This document shows, in pieces, positions 31,471-40,980 of a stretch of 64,000 bases of DNA. Source of the DNA: Petaurus breviceps papuanus (taxonomy: Eukaryota; Chordata; Mammalia; Diprotodontia; Petauridae); contig JAMXIF010000051.1 of NCBI GenBank assembly GCA_028583685.1, positions 48,308,421-48,372,420 on the forward strand, read 5' to 3'. The notes beneath the pieces are model-generated. The model searched no databases. It saw nothing but the letters and a program-made list of their open reading frames with translations, and was not told the origin of the DNA. Every line of letters starts with the position of its first letter. Position 1 is the first letter of the stretch. Made by a program: the position numbers and the translations under genes.

Positions 31471-32324
31471 ACAGTAGAACAGATAATGTAGCCCTGTAGA
31501 GCTTAGAAGCCTTTTTTCTATCCCTCTTTGGTGCATTCTGGGGAATAAGAGATGGAGAAACTTGACTTCCCCTTGCATTTAAATGTACAGTGTGAAAAAG
31601 TCAGCATTTCATCTATTAAAATAGAAAAATACAAAATCAAAAAGAAATTAATTCACTTCTCTCAGGGAAAAGCTGATGAAATTTTGTGTGGTAAGAATAT
31701 AAAAAACTCAATGTTATTGTCCAGTCAATGCTTACAGCATTATTTGGTTTCCTGGGTGATGCCCAGGTGGACCAGATCTACTCTGCAACAGCATAAATGG
31801 AATGGAAAGAAGGAATAATTGACTAAAGTCTCTGGCCAGCTCCTTCCAGTAGTTCCCTCAGAACTTTGATTCAGCTTTTGGCCATAATGGAGTTGGACTG
31901 CAGTAATGATTTACCCGACCTATTTTCAACCTAGTGCTTTTGTCCTTGACTCTTAATGAGTTTGCCTCTTTTCATTTTTTGTCTTATTGTTAGGCAGGGA
32001 GGGGGGTTGAAGAAGAGAAGAATGCTTTGATGCCTTGAACTCTGCTGTTCAGTGATTTGGGACTCTGTGTCCCCTTAAACTGGCCTGTTTAGCTATCAAA
32101 CAGCAGTCTGCCTGCTGGTCGTTTGTTGCCAAACAGCTCAGGATGAAAATGCCCCAAATCAGTGTTTCCAAAACAAGTTGAAAGCTGTGACGATAATACT
32201 GCAAAAGGCAAACATATAACACTAAAAGAGATGCCTTCATTTATTTAAAGGGTCCTTAAGGGATGGGCTGTTTCAAGTTTCATTTTTGTCATCTTGGGAG
32301 TATAATAGACTTGAAGTCCTGTGG
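31471..32324. other. no recognised feature
   Basis: About 850 bases without a repeat or exon I recognise. Confidence 0.45.
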
Positions 32325-32430
32325 GCATATGAGCCTAGATTGAGAACTAGAACTCATTTAATGTCTACATTTTACAGATGAAGAAACTGAGGCCCAGAGA
32401 GGTAAGGCAACTTGGCCGAGGTCATAGAAG
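32325..32430 (-). repeat. MIR3-type SINE fragment
   Basis: TCTACATTTTACAGATGAAG, AAACTGAGGCCCAGAGAGGT and TTGGCCGAGGTCATAGAAG. Confidence 0.7.
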
Positions 32431-32434
32431 TAGT

Positions 32435-32655
32435 AACAGTAACTGTAGCTAGCGTTGCTATTAACTATTCTATAGATCATCTCATTGGATGCTTACAGTG
32501 AGACTATGAAGGAAGTGCTGCTATTATCACCCCTCATTCACAGATGAGGAAATGGAATCTACAGCAGGTAAAATGACTTGCCCAGGGTCACACAGCTAGA
32601 ATGAGGCCTGATTGGAACTTTAGTCTTCCTGATTCCCGGTCCATCATAATATTTA
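32435..32655 (-). repeat. MIR-type CORE-SINE
   Basis: ATTATCACCCCTCATTCACA, GATGAGGAAATGGAATCTAC, TTGCCCAGGGTCACACAGCT and an inverted head. A degraded tail TAACTGTAGCTAGCGTTGCT starts it. Confidence 0.75.
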
Positions 32656-32879
32656 ATCTGTTTCCTCCACAGAGCTAGAATTTGAACCCTCAGGCTCTGA
32701 CTCCAGATATACTCTCTACATTTGGGTCCTACTCTGGATCCTTTGTAAAGTGCCTCCTGTTGACAAACTTGTGAAAGTACTCAAAATGTTGCTAAAAAGA
32801 ACTTTGACCAAATCAATATCAATTGGTTGCTAATTTGTGAGTCTTGCAATAGCTTAATTTATTAAACCTTCCTTTTAAA

Positions 32880-33097
32880 GTGTGGTTTATATAGCACCTT
32901 ACTGTGCTAAGCACTGTCACAAATATTATTTCATTTGCTCCTCAGAGTAATCCTGGGAGGGCTGCTTTTATCCCCATGGTAAAGAAATCGAGGCAAACAG
33001 AGGTTAATTGAGTTGCCTTGGGTCATACCGGTTTTAAGTGTCTGAGGTCAAATTCGAACTCAGGTCTTCCTGACACTATCCATTACAGTGCACAAAA
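32880..33097 (-). repeat. MIR-type CORE-SINE
   Basis: GTGGTTTATATAGCACCTTA, ATTTCATTTGCTCCTCAGAG, AAGAAATCGAGGCAAACAGA, CGAACTCAGGTCTTCCTGAC. Near full length. Confidence 0.75.
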
Positions 33098-33103
33098 GTA
33101 GAT

Positions 33104-33116
33104 CCCCCCCCCCCCC

Positions 33117-33174
<58 letters not shown>
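33104..33174. repeat. poly-C followed by (TG)n
   Basis: About 13 C, then TTTG and about 27 TG units. Confidence 0.97.
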
Positions 33175-33175
<1 letters not shown>

Positions 33176-33348
33176 TACTGCTTAGACCTATTATTTCATT
33201 GGCCTAGAGATCTCCTGGATGACCTGCCCAGAGTGCTTTGAGCTTAGTGGCTTGTCCAGGGCCACACAGCCAGTATTTATCAGAAGTGGACCTTGAACCC
33301 AGATCTTCCTGGCTTTGAGGTCAGCTCTCTATCCACTATACAATGCTG

Positions 33349-33350
<2 letters not shown>
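33176..33350 (-). repeat. THER2-like SINE, inverted
   Basis: CTATTATTTCATTGGCCTAG, AGATCTCCTGGATGA, GTGGCTTGTCCAGGGCCACA, CCTTGAACCCAGATCTTCCT and CTCTCTATCCACTATACAAT. The middle of the family (TGGTAGAG block) is missing. Confidence 0.65.

Positions 33351-33427
<77 letters not shown>
33351..33427. repeat. compound (TC)n(AC)n microsatellite
   Basis: About 24 TC units followed by about 15 AC units, starting right at the SINE end. Confidence 0.97.
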
Positions 33428-33429
<2 letters not shown>

Positions 33430-34199
33430 TTACTTTTAGAATAGTAAGCAAAATAAAAGAATGGGAATGTCTCCAAGGAGGAGAACTGAGAAATAGAAAA
33501 TGCTGTCAGTTACCTGATTTTCAGCACTTTTTTTTTGAAATCCAAAGAGTTTAGCTTTCAGAAAACATATGGGCTCTGAGCCCGGCACTTTATGACTACA
33601 AGAATAACCTAAAGGGATGATTCACTAGCCGTGCAGCTGCAAAGTTCTCTTTTAATTAGAAAGGAAGCACCTGTGTTTTATTATTCCATCAGTTCCCCCC
33701 CTTCCCATTCTCAGACTTTTGCAAGAGGGAAAACACTGCCCCCCCACCCAACTTTGGGGTTTTAATTTTCTGCCGAAATGTTTGTTGAATCTCTGTAAAA
33801 GAAAAGTGAATAAATCACGTTTTCCTCATATGTGTGAGAGAAGGAACAGTGAAGGGCAAGAATTGCAGAGAGACAGATGATTGAGCACGCTGCAAGGTAT
33901 TTGGCAGGAGGCAGCTATTAGAATTCCCAGTGAGTGTTGGAATTTGGGCGTCTGAATTGTCTGTTTTAAAAATATTGAACAGAAATTAATATTAAACTTT
34001 GGCAAAGCTGTTTTGAGCTTTTGATGCTGATGAAAAGAATGAATCTAGCCCAACTTTAATCCAACATGAAAACATTTCCAGGTGTCTGGTTTCATAATCA
34101 CTGTGCCCTCTCATGACCTTTGGAGGTCATAAATGATCCATTGATGAAGATGGAAGTCATGTGACCCTCCGCCCCCCTCTCCATTCCATTTAGATACTA
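33430..34199. other. repeat-free stretch with a palindromic nuclear-receptor-like site
   Basis: About 770 bases without a recognised repeat, the cleanest such stretch in the middle of the window. It includes the palindrome at 34113-34130. No exon is evident. Confidence 0.5.
34113..34130. promoter_or_regulatory. everted AGGTCA half sites, spacing 4 (candidate)
   Basis: ATGACCTTTGGAGGTCAT: two perfect AGGTCA half sites in everted order with a 4-base spacer and 7-base arms. Half sites of this kind bind nuclear receptors. One site alone does not prove function. Confidence 0.3.
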
Positions 34200-34285
34200 T
34201 TTGCTAATAAATGTGAAAGTGAAGTCTAAACTTTGCTCTTCACAGTGCCTAGCATATAGTATGAGCTTGATAAATGCAGGAAAAC
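34200..34285 (+). repeat. L2 LINE tail
   Basis: TTCACAGTGCCTAGCATATA and GTATGAGCTTGATAAATGCA. Confidence 0.6.
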
Positions 34286-34329
34286 TATATGGCCTTTGAG
34301 ATTTATGATTCTGTGATACACAGATTGTT

Positions 34330-34500
34330 ATTGATGATTCAGTTAAGAAATGAGGACCAGAAAGGAACTTCTATGACATCTAGCCCACCCCTGTGACACA
34401 TAAGGAAACTAAGCTCCTGAAAGGTGAAATGTCTCATTCACAGTCACTCTGGTGGTTTGGTGGTTGGAGCCCAGACTGGAATCTGTGTCTGCCAAACCCA
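34330..34500 (-). repeat. MIR3-type SINE
   Basis: AACTTCTATGACATCTAGCC, CACATAAGGAAACTAAGCTC and TTCACAGTCACTCTGG; the inverted head is degraded. Confidence 0.6.
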
Positions 34501-34629
34501 AATCGAGTAGATTTTCTACTCCAAGCCCCTCAGACACTTGTGGGTTTAGGACTACTGGTTTGTTTATTTAAATATATCAGAAAATATTCCTTGTGCATAT
34601 AAAGTGTCTTTAAGCTTGAAACATTAATC

Positions 34630-34790
34630 TTGGAGACAAAAGGGTAAATCCAGACACAATTTGCTAATTTTAGCAGAGTTGATGAACAAGATCCTAATGA
34701 AGACTGTGGCCATCAGTCAAGATAAACCACTAAGGAGCCAGAAATAATTTGTAGAACTTGATGAATCACAAGTCTGGACAGGCTCAATTT
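34630..34790 (+). repeat. unnamed interspersed repeat G, copy 2
   Basis: GGTAAATCCAGACACAATTT, CCTAATGAAGACTGTGGCCA, TCAGTCAAGATAAACCACTA and CAGAAATAATTTGTAGAAC align with 10700-10850. Confidence 0.6.
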
Positions 34791-34877
34791 TACTTTCACT
34801 TAAGTCTTCTATGCTATATAGCCTGCTCAAGAGAGAAGCTGGTGGTATCAAGCTAGAGAGCACAGGGTTATGCAGTC

Positions 34878-35022
34878 AGAGATTCCAAGCTGGAAAGGAT
34901 GCAGAAGTCATTTGGTGCAACTCCTCACTTGTTCAAGGTCACACAGATCATAAGGAGCAAAGCAGGATCTGAACTCAGGTCCTCTCAACTGAAATCTAAT
35001 ACCCTTTCTTCTATATCTACTT
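34878..35022 (-). repeat. MIR3-type SINE
   Basis: CAGAGATTCCAAGCTGGAAA, TTCAAGGTCACACAGATCAT, GATCTGAACTCAGGTCCTCT; the central GAGGAAACTGAG core is deleted. Confidence 0.7.
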
Positions 35023-35214
35023 GCTGCTCCTGCTTTTGAATGTAGTCTCTTTGACAAATTGAAATATTCTTACTTGTACTTTTCTTTCCTTCAAATCCCT
35101 GCTCAGGGATTATCTCGTACCCTGATTTATTAAATTTTGAAAGTAGATTTCTACTTTGAATATCTTATGGAAGTCAAAGACAAAAAGAAGTTTCCGTATG
35201 TTTAGTTAGCAAAC
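35023..35214. other. unclassified spacer
   Basis: Nothing recognised. Confidence 0.35.
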
Positions 35215-35428
35215 AATTATGAAATTCACTATATGCCAGTCCCTGGGCTTTACAAATGATATCTCATTTGATCCTGTGAAATAAGTATTATAATTAACCT
35301 CATTTTATAATTGAGGAAACTGAGGCAGAGGTTAAGTGATTTTCCTAACATCACACGGCTAGTAAGTGTTCGAAAGTCATATTTGATCTTGGGTCTTCCT
35401 GATGCTCTCTCTATTGCACCATCTAGCC
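35215..35428 (-). repeat. MIR-type CORE-SINE
   Basis: ATATCTCATTTGATCCTGTG, AACCTCATTTTATAATTGAG, GAAACTGAGGCAGAGGTTAA, ACATCACACGGCTAGTAAGT and an inverted head ending TTGCACCATCTAGC. Confidence 0.8.
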
Positions 35429-35447
35429 AAGGGAGATAGTATGTAAA

Positions 35448-35680
35448 TAACTAGATGGGTGGCTGGGGATAGAGTGCTGGACTGGAGTCAGAAAGACCAG
35501 AATTCAAATTTGACCTCAGATACTTACTAGCTATGTGACCCTGGGCAAATCATTTCACCCTGTTTGCCTCAGTCTTCTCCTCTGTAAAATGAGCTGTAGA
35601 AGGGCATGGCAAACCACTCCAACATCTCTGCCAAGAAAATCCCAATCATGACGGAAAACAAGTAAACAGCAACATGTGAG
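35448..35680 (+). mobile_element. marsupial SINE type C
   Basis: GGATAGAGTGCTGGACTGGA, GTGACCCTGGGCAAATCATT, AAATGAGCTGTAGAAGGGCA, TGGCAAACCACTCCAACATC and a degraded tail with AACAGCAACATG. Confidence 0.85.
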
Positions 35681-35769
35681 ATACACATACTGAACAGGAG
35701 AAGGCCCTAGCAGTTGGGAGACTGGAGAAGATCCTCCCGAAGAAGGCAAGACTAAAGCCAAGTCTTTAA

Positions 35770-36115
35770 AATACTCCCCTTTGGCAGTAGCAAAGAATTG
35801 GAAACAAAGTCGATAACTAACTCTTAGGTAATGATTAAATAAACTGATACACAAATATAATGGATGAATACAGAGTAATTGGGGAAGACTTGTGAATGGA
35901 TACAAAGTGAAATAAAGAGAACCAATGACCACAACAATGTCCCTGGAAATAAAAGCACCAAGGCAAAGGGAGCAGCTGAGTGGTAACAACCAAGGCTGGC
36001 CTGAGAATGCTGCCTTCCCTTTGGGGCCCTACAAAATTGGATAGGTTGTTACTTTTAATCTTTTTCTGTCATTTTTATTGTTTGTTAAGGCTTGAGTATC
36101 TGTTAGGAGGCAACT
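35770..36115 (+). repeat. marsupial-type L1 3' region
   Basis: AGCAAAGAATTGGAAACAAA, ATAATGGATGAATACAGAGT, GACTTGTGAATGGATACAAA and AAAGAGAACCAATGACCACA follow L1 order. Truncated at both sides. Confidence 0.7.
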
Positions 36116-36904
36116 TGATGTTGTAAGAAATGATAATTATCAAGAACTCATTTAAAAAACCCGGACTGCTCATGTCTTGCATAGGCGGGAATGAGAAACA
36201 GAGTAGCAAATGTGAAGTATGTGTTACAAGAGGGTTCTGTTATTCTTGGTTGTGTCTTTTTACTATCCCTTGAAAGATAAGAAACCATCATATCTTAGGA
36301 GGTAGGTTTTTTTTTGTAGAATGAGGCTTTTGGAAACTTTTGTTTTTTTAACCTTTTTGTAACTTGGATTTTGTTCTCCCCCTTCCTCAGCCCTCTGCAT
36401 AAATGAACGCTTAGCTAAGGTGGCCATCTTTCCTAATCACGGTGGGGATTGGGGAGGCAACTGAGCCTTTGTTCACTCTCCAAAGGCCCTGCCAGGATGA
36501 AGTGGGTGCTTGCTGCTCCGGTGAGATGGTGGGGGGATGGGGGGGGGGCGAATACCTTGATCTGCCTGGGGAATTGGTGATAGCAGAATTTATGTGAGTC
36601 TGCTGCCTGAGTCTAGGCCCTGTCTCATTGTTCCTTGTTGAACTGCATCAGGGGTCCAAATACTAACTGTAGCCAGATAACCAGGACACTAGAGCTTTGG
36701 TATGGCACCGATGCCAGCAGGGGATAGGAGGAAGAAATAGCTCTACTTCTATCCAAGAGAGGCCAAGATAGAGCTAAACTACCAGTGTTCCGTGTGTGGC
36801 CTTGCTGTGCCTTGAAATAAAGTGTACTTTCATGGAAATTTAATTAGATGCAGACATAATAAAAATGCCTGTAGTTTATTCAATGCCAGCTCAAGAACTT
36901 GTCT
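36116..36904. other. no recognised feature; G-rich run near 36535
   Basis: About 790 bases without a family I know. G-runs at 36531-36536 and 36539-36548. Confidence 0.4.
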
Positions 36905-36990
36905 TTGAATCTCTGGTGTTGAGCATAGATGTTGGGCATTTATATAGTAACTACTTAATAAATGTTTGTTTATTAATTGATTCAAAACAC
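36905..36990 (+). repeat. L2 LINE tail
   Basis: ATATAGTAACTACTTAATAA and ATGTTTGTTTATTAATTGAT. Confidence 0.55.
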
Positions 36991-37014
36991 AGGACCATTG
37001 GATCTAAAGCTGTA

Positions 37015-37222
37015 GGACCAAGACAGCAGGAAGTAATGCTGAATTTTGAGTTATCGGGGCTTGTGTTTGAATCTTGCCTGTGGCAATTATTACTTGGATG
37101 ACTTCAGTCCCGTGAGACAGGTAACTCTCAGGGTCCGAGTTTTCTCATCTGTAAAATGAGGGCTTTAAAGCAGATTACCTCTGAAGTCCCTTCTAGCTAT
37201 AAATGCATGATCTTATGGTCAT
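37015..37222 (+). repeat. MIR3-type SINE
   Basis: TTGTGTTTGAATCTTGCCTG, TTTTCTCATCTGTAAAATGA, GGGCTTTAAAGCAGATTACC and CTGAAGTCCCTTCTAGCTAT. Confidence 0.75.
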
Positions 37223-37290
37223 CTAGTAAATGTCTTCATTTTACAGATGGGAAAACTGAGGGTCGGTGGTGTGATTTCCCCCGAGTTGAA
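37223..37290 (-). repeat. MIR3-type SINE fragment
   Basis: TTCATTTTACAGATGGGAAA and ACTGAGGGTCGGTGG. Lies tail to tail with the plus-strand copy before it. Confidence 0.6.
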
Positions 37291-37309
37291 CTGTTAATTG
37301 TCAATAAGC

Positions 37310-37425
37310 TATTATGGAATATTTGAGTGCTTACTACATGCTAGGGATGCAGATACAAAAGTGAGATAATCTCTTCTCTCAAGACGTTTATATTCTGTTA
37401 AGGAGATATAACACATAACTGGGGG
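37310..37425 (-). repeat. L2 LINE inverted tail
   Basis: TTTGAGTGCTTACTACATGC, TAGGGATGCAGATACAAAAG and TCTCAAGACGTTTATATTCT. Confidence 0.7.
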
Positions 37426-37934
37426 CTGGTGGCCAGAGAAGGGAGCTTAGGTTTAGTCAGTCACTGGGACCTAAAGGAGAAACATAGGGCAGGGGGCTGT
37501 CAATAAGACCTTATTACTGACCATTTTTTGTAGCCATGAAAATAGAGGTTTTATTATAGTTTTCTAAGTAAGAGGTAAAAAGTGGAGTTGGGGAGGGGAG
37601 GGGGTTATATGGTAAGCTGGGCCCTGGTGTGTTTGTTGGATGGGATGGGACAGTGTCTAGGAGCCGGGGCCAGAGATCTCCATTCCCATCTTGGCAGTTC
37701 CACCCCAGGGAGTCCCCATACTGAGTGTGATTAAAACCCAGTTTCTCTGTTCCCAAATTCTCTTCCCAGGTAACTCTGAGGCCTCAGAATGCTTTGTAGT
37801 TATATTCTTGTACTATTCCTATGAAGTGGCGATTGAGGAATTCCTGTTGTCCCATTTCTGAGATGATAAGGGACTGGCTTGATGTTACTGAGAAAGTTAG
37901 TGACAGAACTTGTGGTAGAGTCTAGATTTACTAA
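37426..37934. other. no recognised feature
   Basis: About 510 bases without a recognised repeat or exon. Confidence 0.4.
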
Positions 37935-38060
37935 GTCACAGGAACTTAGTATCAGATATTTAGAATAGGAAGTGACTTTTAGAAACCAGTGAGACCAGCA
38001 CTATCATTTTACAGACAAGGAAACTGAGGCTCAAAGAGCTTGAATCTGGATCAGATTTGC
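37935..38060 (-). repeat. MIR3-type SINE fragment
   Basis: ATTTTACAGACAAGGAAACT and GAGGCTCAAAGAGCTTGAA. Confidence 0.65.
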
Positions 38061-38099
38061 AGATGAGTGAATGGCTATCTCTCTGCACTATTTAAAGTG

Positions 38100-38272
38100 C
38101 TTTGGGATAGGGATTTCTCTTAGGATCCCTGGATATTAGATTTGCAACAAAATGGGAGATTGAAGATCTACTCCATCCCTTTCAGTTCATAGATGGGAAA
38201 TCTCAGTCCCAGAGAGATGAAATGATTTGTCAAAGGTTCCACAGGCATTAAATGGTAGAGCCAAGATTGAGA
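38100..38272 (-). repeat. MIR3-type SINE
   Basis: ACTCCATCCCTTTCAGTTCA, TAGATGGGAAATCTCAGTCC and GATTTGTCAAAGGTTCCACA. Confidence 0.65.
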
Positions 38273-38432
38273 TACTTCCTACCTGTGTGACTCTGGGCAA
38301 GTCACTTTACACTGTTGGCCTCAGTTTCTTCATCTGTAAAATGAGCTGGAGAAAGAAATGACCAACCACTCCAGTATCTCTGCCAAGAAAACCACAAATG
38401 GAGTCACAGAGAGTCGGACATGACTGAACAGC
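38273..38432 (+). mobile_element. marsupial SINE type C, 5'-truncated
   Basis: CTGTGTGACTCTGGGCAAGT, TCATCTGTAAAATGAGCTGG, TCTGCCAAGAAAACCACAAA and GAGTCGGACATGACTGAACA. Confidence 0.85.
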
Positions 38433-38439
38433 CTTATGG

Positions 38440-38522
38440 GACTGTACTAAGTAAGCATTTTACATAAATTATCTCTTCTGAACCTCCACTCAGCTCTTTG
38501 AGGTAGGGGCCATTATGGTACA
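38440..38522 (-). repeat. MIR tail fragment
   Basis: GCATTTTACATAAATTATCT and CTCTTTGAGGTAGGGGCCAT. Confidence 0.6.
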
Positions 38523-38870
38523 GACAGCTGGGTAGCATGCTAGACTTGTGAGTCGAGAAGATACATATTTAGCCTCATATATTTATTAGCTGTATGACCC
38601 TGCCTGAGTCACTTAACTGATTAATTCAGTTTCTGCATCCATAAAAAGGGTATAATAATAATAGCACCTAACTCGTAGGGCTGTGGTGAGGATCAAATTC
38701 ATTCATTTATTCAGTAGACATTTATTAAGCACCTGTATGTGTCAGGCACTGTGCTAAGCACTGAAGATACAAAAAGGTAAAAAGACAGTCCCTGCCCACA
38801 GGGAGCTTACAGTCTATTGAGATAATGTTTGTACAGCACTCTATAAATGATAGCAATGAAGATGATGAGG
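38523..38870 (+). repeat. MIR-type CORE-SINE split by an inverted L2 fragment
   Basis: Head CAGACAGCTGGGTAGCATGC, core GCATCCATAAAAAGGGTATA, then GTGGTGAGGATCAAATTCAT before the break. The tail resumes at about 38816 with TGAGATAATGTTTGTACAGC. A GAT-rich tract follows. Confidence 0.8.
38700..38815 (-). repeat. L2 LINE inverted tail nested in a MIR
   Basis: TTCAGTAGACATTTATTAAG, TGTCAGGCACTGTGCTAAGC and CCCACAGGGAGCTTACAGTC. It sits exactly where the MIR breaks, so this LINE inserted after that MIR. Confidence 0.85.
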
Positions 38871-38900
38871 AGGAGGATAAGGATGATGATGATGATGATT
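38857..38900. repeat. (GAT)n-rich tract in the MIR tail
   Basis: GATGATGAGGAGGAGGATAA then GGATGATGATGATGATGATT. Confidence 0.85.
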
Positions 38901-38904
38901 TTAG

Positions 38905-39010
38905 AACTGAGCACTTGCCTGGGGTCAGATAGCTAGTGTGTGAGGCGTGTTTGCAGCAACTTGTCCTCCTGACTCCAGGTCCTGGCCTCTCTCTGCTGTA
39001 CCACCTGGCA
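38905..39010 (-). repeat. SINE fragment, inverted head
   Basis: CTTGCCTGGGGTCAGATAGC, TCCTCCTGACTCCAGGTCCT and CTGTACCACCTGGC. Confidence 0.65.
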
Positions 39011-39771
39011 AAGGAATCACAAGTTCAGTCCTTAACTCCCTTTCTCCCCCACTGCTTTAAGAAAAGCTAAGTAATCATCCATCGGCTACTTTTCTGTTAA
39101 ATTCTACACAAACTTCGTGAGCTTGTTATTTGGAAAGTCATTGACTTTAATCAGATCTCTTCTCATCTAGCACCGATGCATTGAGATAAATGCAGGTTGA
39201 CTTGTCTAAGCCTGGTTTATCAGCTCTTGTATTGCTAACCAAAGGTGGGCCTAGCACTGGCCTGGATCTCCCCTGCTCCCGTCCTGGCACACTCTGCACA
39301 GGAGAGTCAGCAGAGGAATGAGAGCAGGCAGAAAACATTTGTCATTTCATTGTTAACTTATGCTGCCCTCTCAGCTACTGTTGGCTCCATGTCCCCTCAT
39401 GCTCTAGAGCAAACAACACTCTCCACTCTCCTATTACCTCCTTATCTGTAGGTAGCAAACCAGCAATTAGGGGATTCCTTCTCTCTGGGCTCCTTTGCTG
39501 CTGCTCGCCGGCCATCAGACCTCCTGCTCTTCTACCCCTGAATGGAAGGTAATTGAATTGTAAAGTGCTTTTGGCCAGATCTCAGAGAGGGCCTACATTT
39601 AGCTAGTAGCCAGCAGAACATTTACCAGCATTAGGTGATCCCCCACCCCCACCCACCAGTAACAGGAATGAGGAACCTTCCAAATGCTGCTTCTGTCCCA
39701 CTGATGTGTTGGGGGTGCTGTGGGATTGTGGAAATGACATATCCAGGCCTGGAGTTTCTGGGTTCCAAAGT

Positions 39772-39774
<3 letters not shown>
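39011..39774. other. repeat-free stretch
   Basis: About 760 bases with no recognised repeat. Candidate for conserved non-coding DNA; no exon evident. Confidence 0.45.

Positions 39775-39812
<38 letters not shown>
39775..39812. repeat. (GT)n microsatellite
   Basis: About 19 GT units, ending GTGCACGCG. Confidence 0.97.
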
Positions 39813-39814
<2 letters not shown>

Positions 39815-40284
39815 ACGCGTACCATATTTGACAATATTTTTGTTTGTGTGTATGAGTCCAATTAGGTCTTTCCACAGTGACTTTGGCCTCTGCAAAATGA
39901 GAGCTTGTGGCTGCTTTCTTTGTCTGAAAATTGTTCTCCATTTTTCTTTGGGAAATTGGATTATGTTTTGTATATTAAGGAAGCACATGTTTTCTGAGGA
40001 GAAAAAGTCCAATTATGTGTGTGTGTGCTTGCACTTTAATCTTATTAAAGAAAAATGGGCTTCGTGGCTTGGATGTTGATTCATTGGTTCAATTTGATAA
40101 AAGTGTTGGTCACTTTCCAAGATTTCTCATGATGTCTGTCCAACAGTGATGTTGGGAGCATGGCCCCTCTTCCTTTCCTGTTCTCCCCAGGACAGTCTCC
40201 TTGATACTATCATGTGTGACTTGGTAGTGAAGGCAATACTGTTTGGGGGAGTCAAAAGATCTAAGTTTGAATTCCAGTTTTTTG
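39813..40284. other. no recognised feature
   Basis: Unclassified. Open frames crossing the GT tract in several phases are artefacts of the repeat. Confidence 0.4.
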
Positions 40285-40410
40285 TGATTCAGTGGCTAGG
40301 GTGCTAGGCTTGGAGTTTGGAAGGGCTTGAGTTCTGATCCTACATTTGACATAATTGTGGGACTATGGGGTCAGTCCCTTCACCCCTCAAATGTTTCTGT
40401 GGGGGTTGAA
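40285..40410 (+). repeat. MIR-like SINE head and body
   Basis: GTGGCTAGGGTGCTAGGCTT, GAGTTCTGATCCTACATTTG and a degraded core. Confidence 0.5.
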
Positions 40411-40529
40411 TGAGATCAAGTATGGAAAATGAATGTTAAATCTTAATGTAATATATACACACTAACACATGGGTTTGTATGCATATATATCTACGTGTAA
40501 ATGTGTGTATGGGTGTATCTCTGTTCCTA

Positions 40530-40638
40530 TTAATTTAAGCCCCTTGAATGTGGGGAGTGTTTAATTTTTTCATTGTATCCACAGTGCTTAGAAAACAAAG
40601 TTCTTGGTACAGGATAAATGCCTGTTGAGCGATCATTT
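40530..40638 (+). repeat. L2 LINE 3' region
   Basis: GCCCCTTGAATGTGGGGAGT, CATTGTATCCACAGTGCTTA and AGGATAAATGCCTGTTGAG. Confidence 0.7.
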
Positions 40639-40642
40639 GCTT

Positions 40643-40757
40643 GCCTCTGTGATCTTGGGCAAACTGTGGAATCCCCCTGGGCCTGTTTCCTCATGAGAAG
40701 GTTATGGGACTAAATGGCCTTGGAGGCCCCTTGTAACTCGAGGCCTATGATTTCTAT
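40643..40757 (+). repeat. MIR3-type SINE, 3' half
   Basis: CTGTGATCTTGGGCAAACTG, GGGCCTGTTTCCTCATGAGA, CTAAATGGCCTTGGAGGCCC and CTTGTAACTCGAGGC. Confidence 0.7.
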
Positions 40758-40839
40758 TGGTCTTTCCAAGATCTTAGACATGTATTTTCTCTTGTTCCTA
40801 CAGGTTTCCTGGGTAAAATAACACCTTCTAATTGTATAT

Positions 40840-40980
40840 ACTTTAAATATTTTTTTCCAAAGTCTTTTCACATAATAATCTGTTTGAGCCTCATAATAAA
40901 CCTGTGAGGTACATGTGAAGGTGTTATTATTTTCCTTTCCAGATCAGGCTACCAAAGCTCAGAGAATTAATGATTCAAAA
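40840..40980 (-). repeat. MIR-type SINE fragment
   Basis: CACATAATAATCTGTTTGAG, CCTCATAATAAACCTGTGAG and TTATTATTTTCCTTTCCAGA. Confidence 0.65.

Noticed and set aside
31300-31578. 92-codon tyrosine-isoleucine repeat frame
   Set aside because: Translation of the GATA tract across the N gap.
39599-40079. Several overlapping frames of 76-137 codons around the GT tract
   Set aside because: Dinucleotide repeat frames (Cys-Val or His-Thr runs), open in several phases and on both strands.
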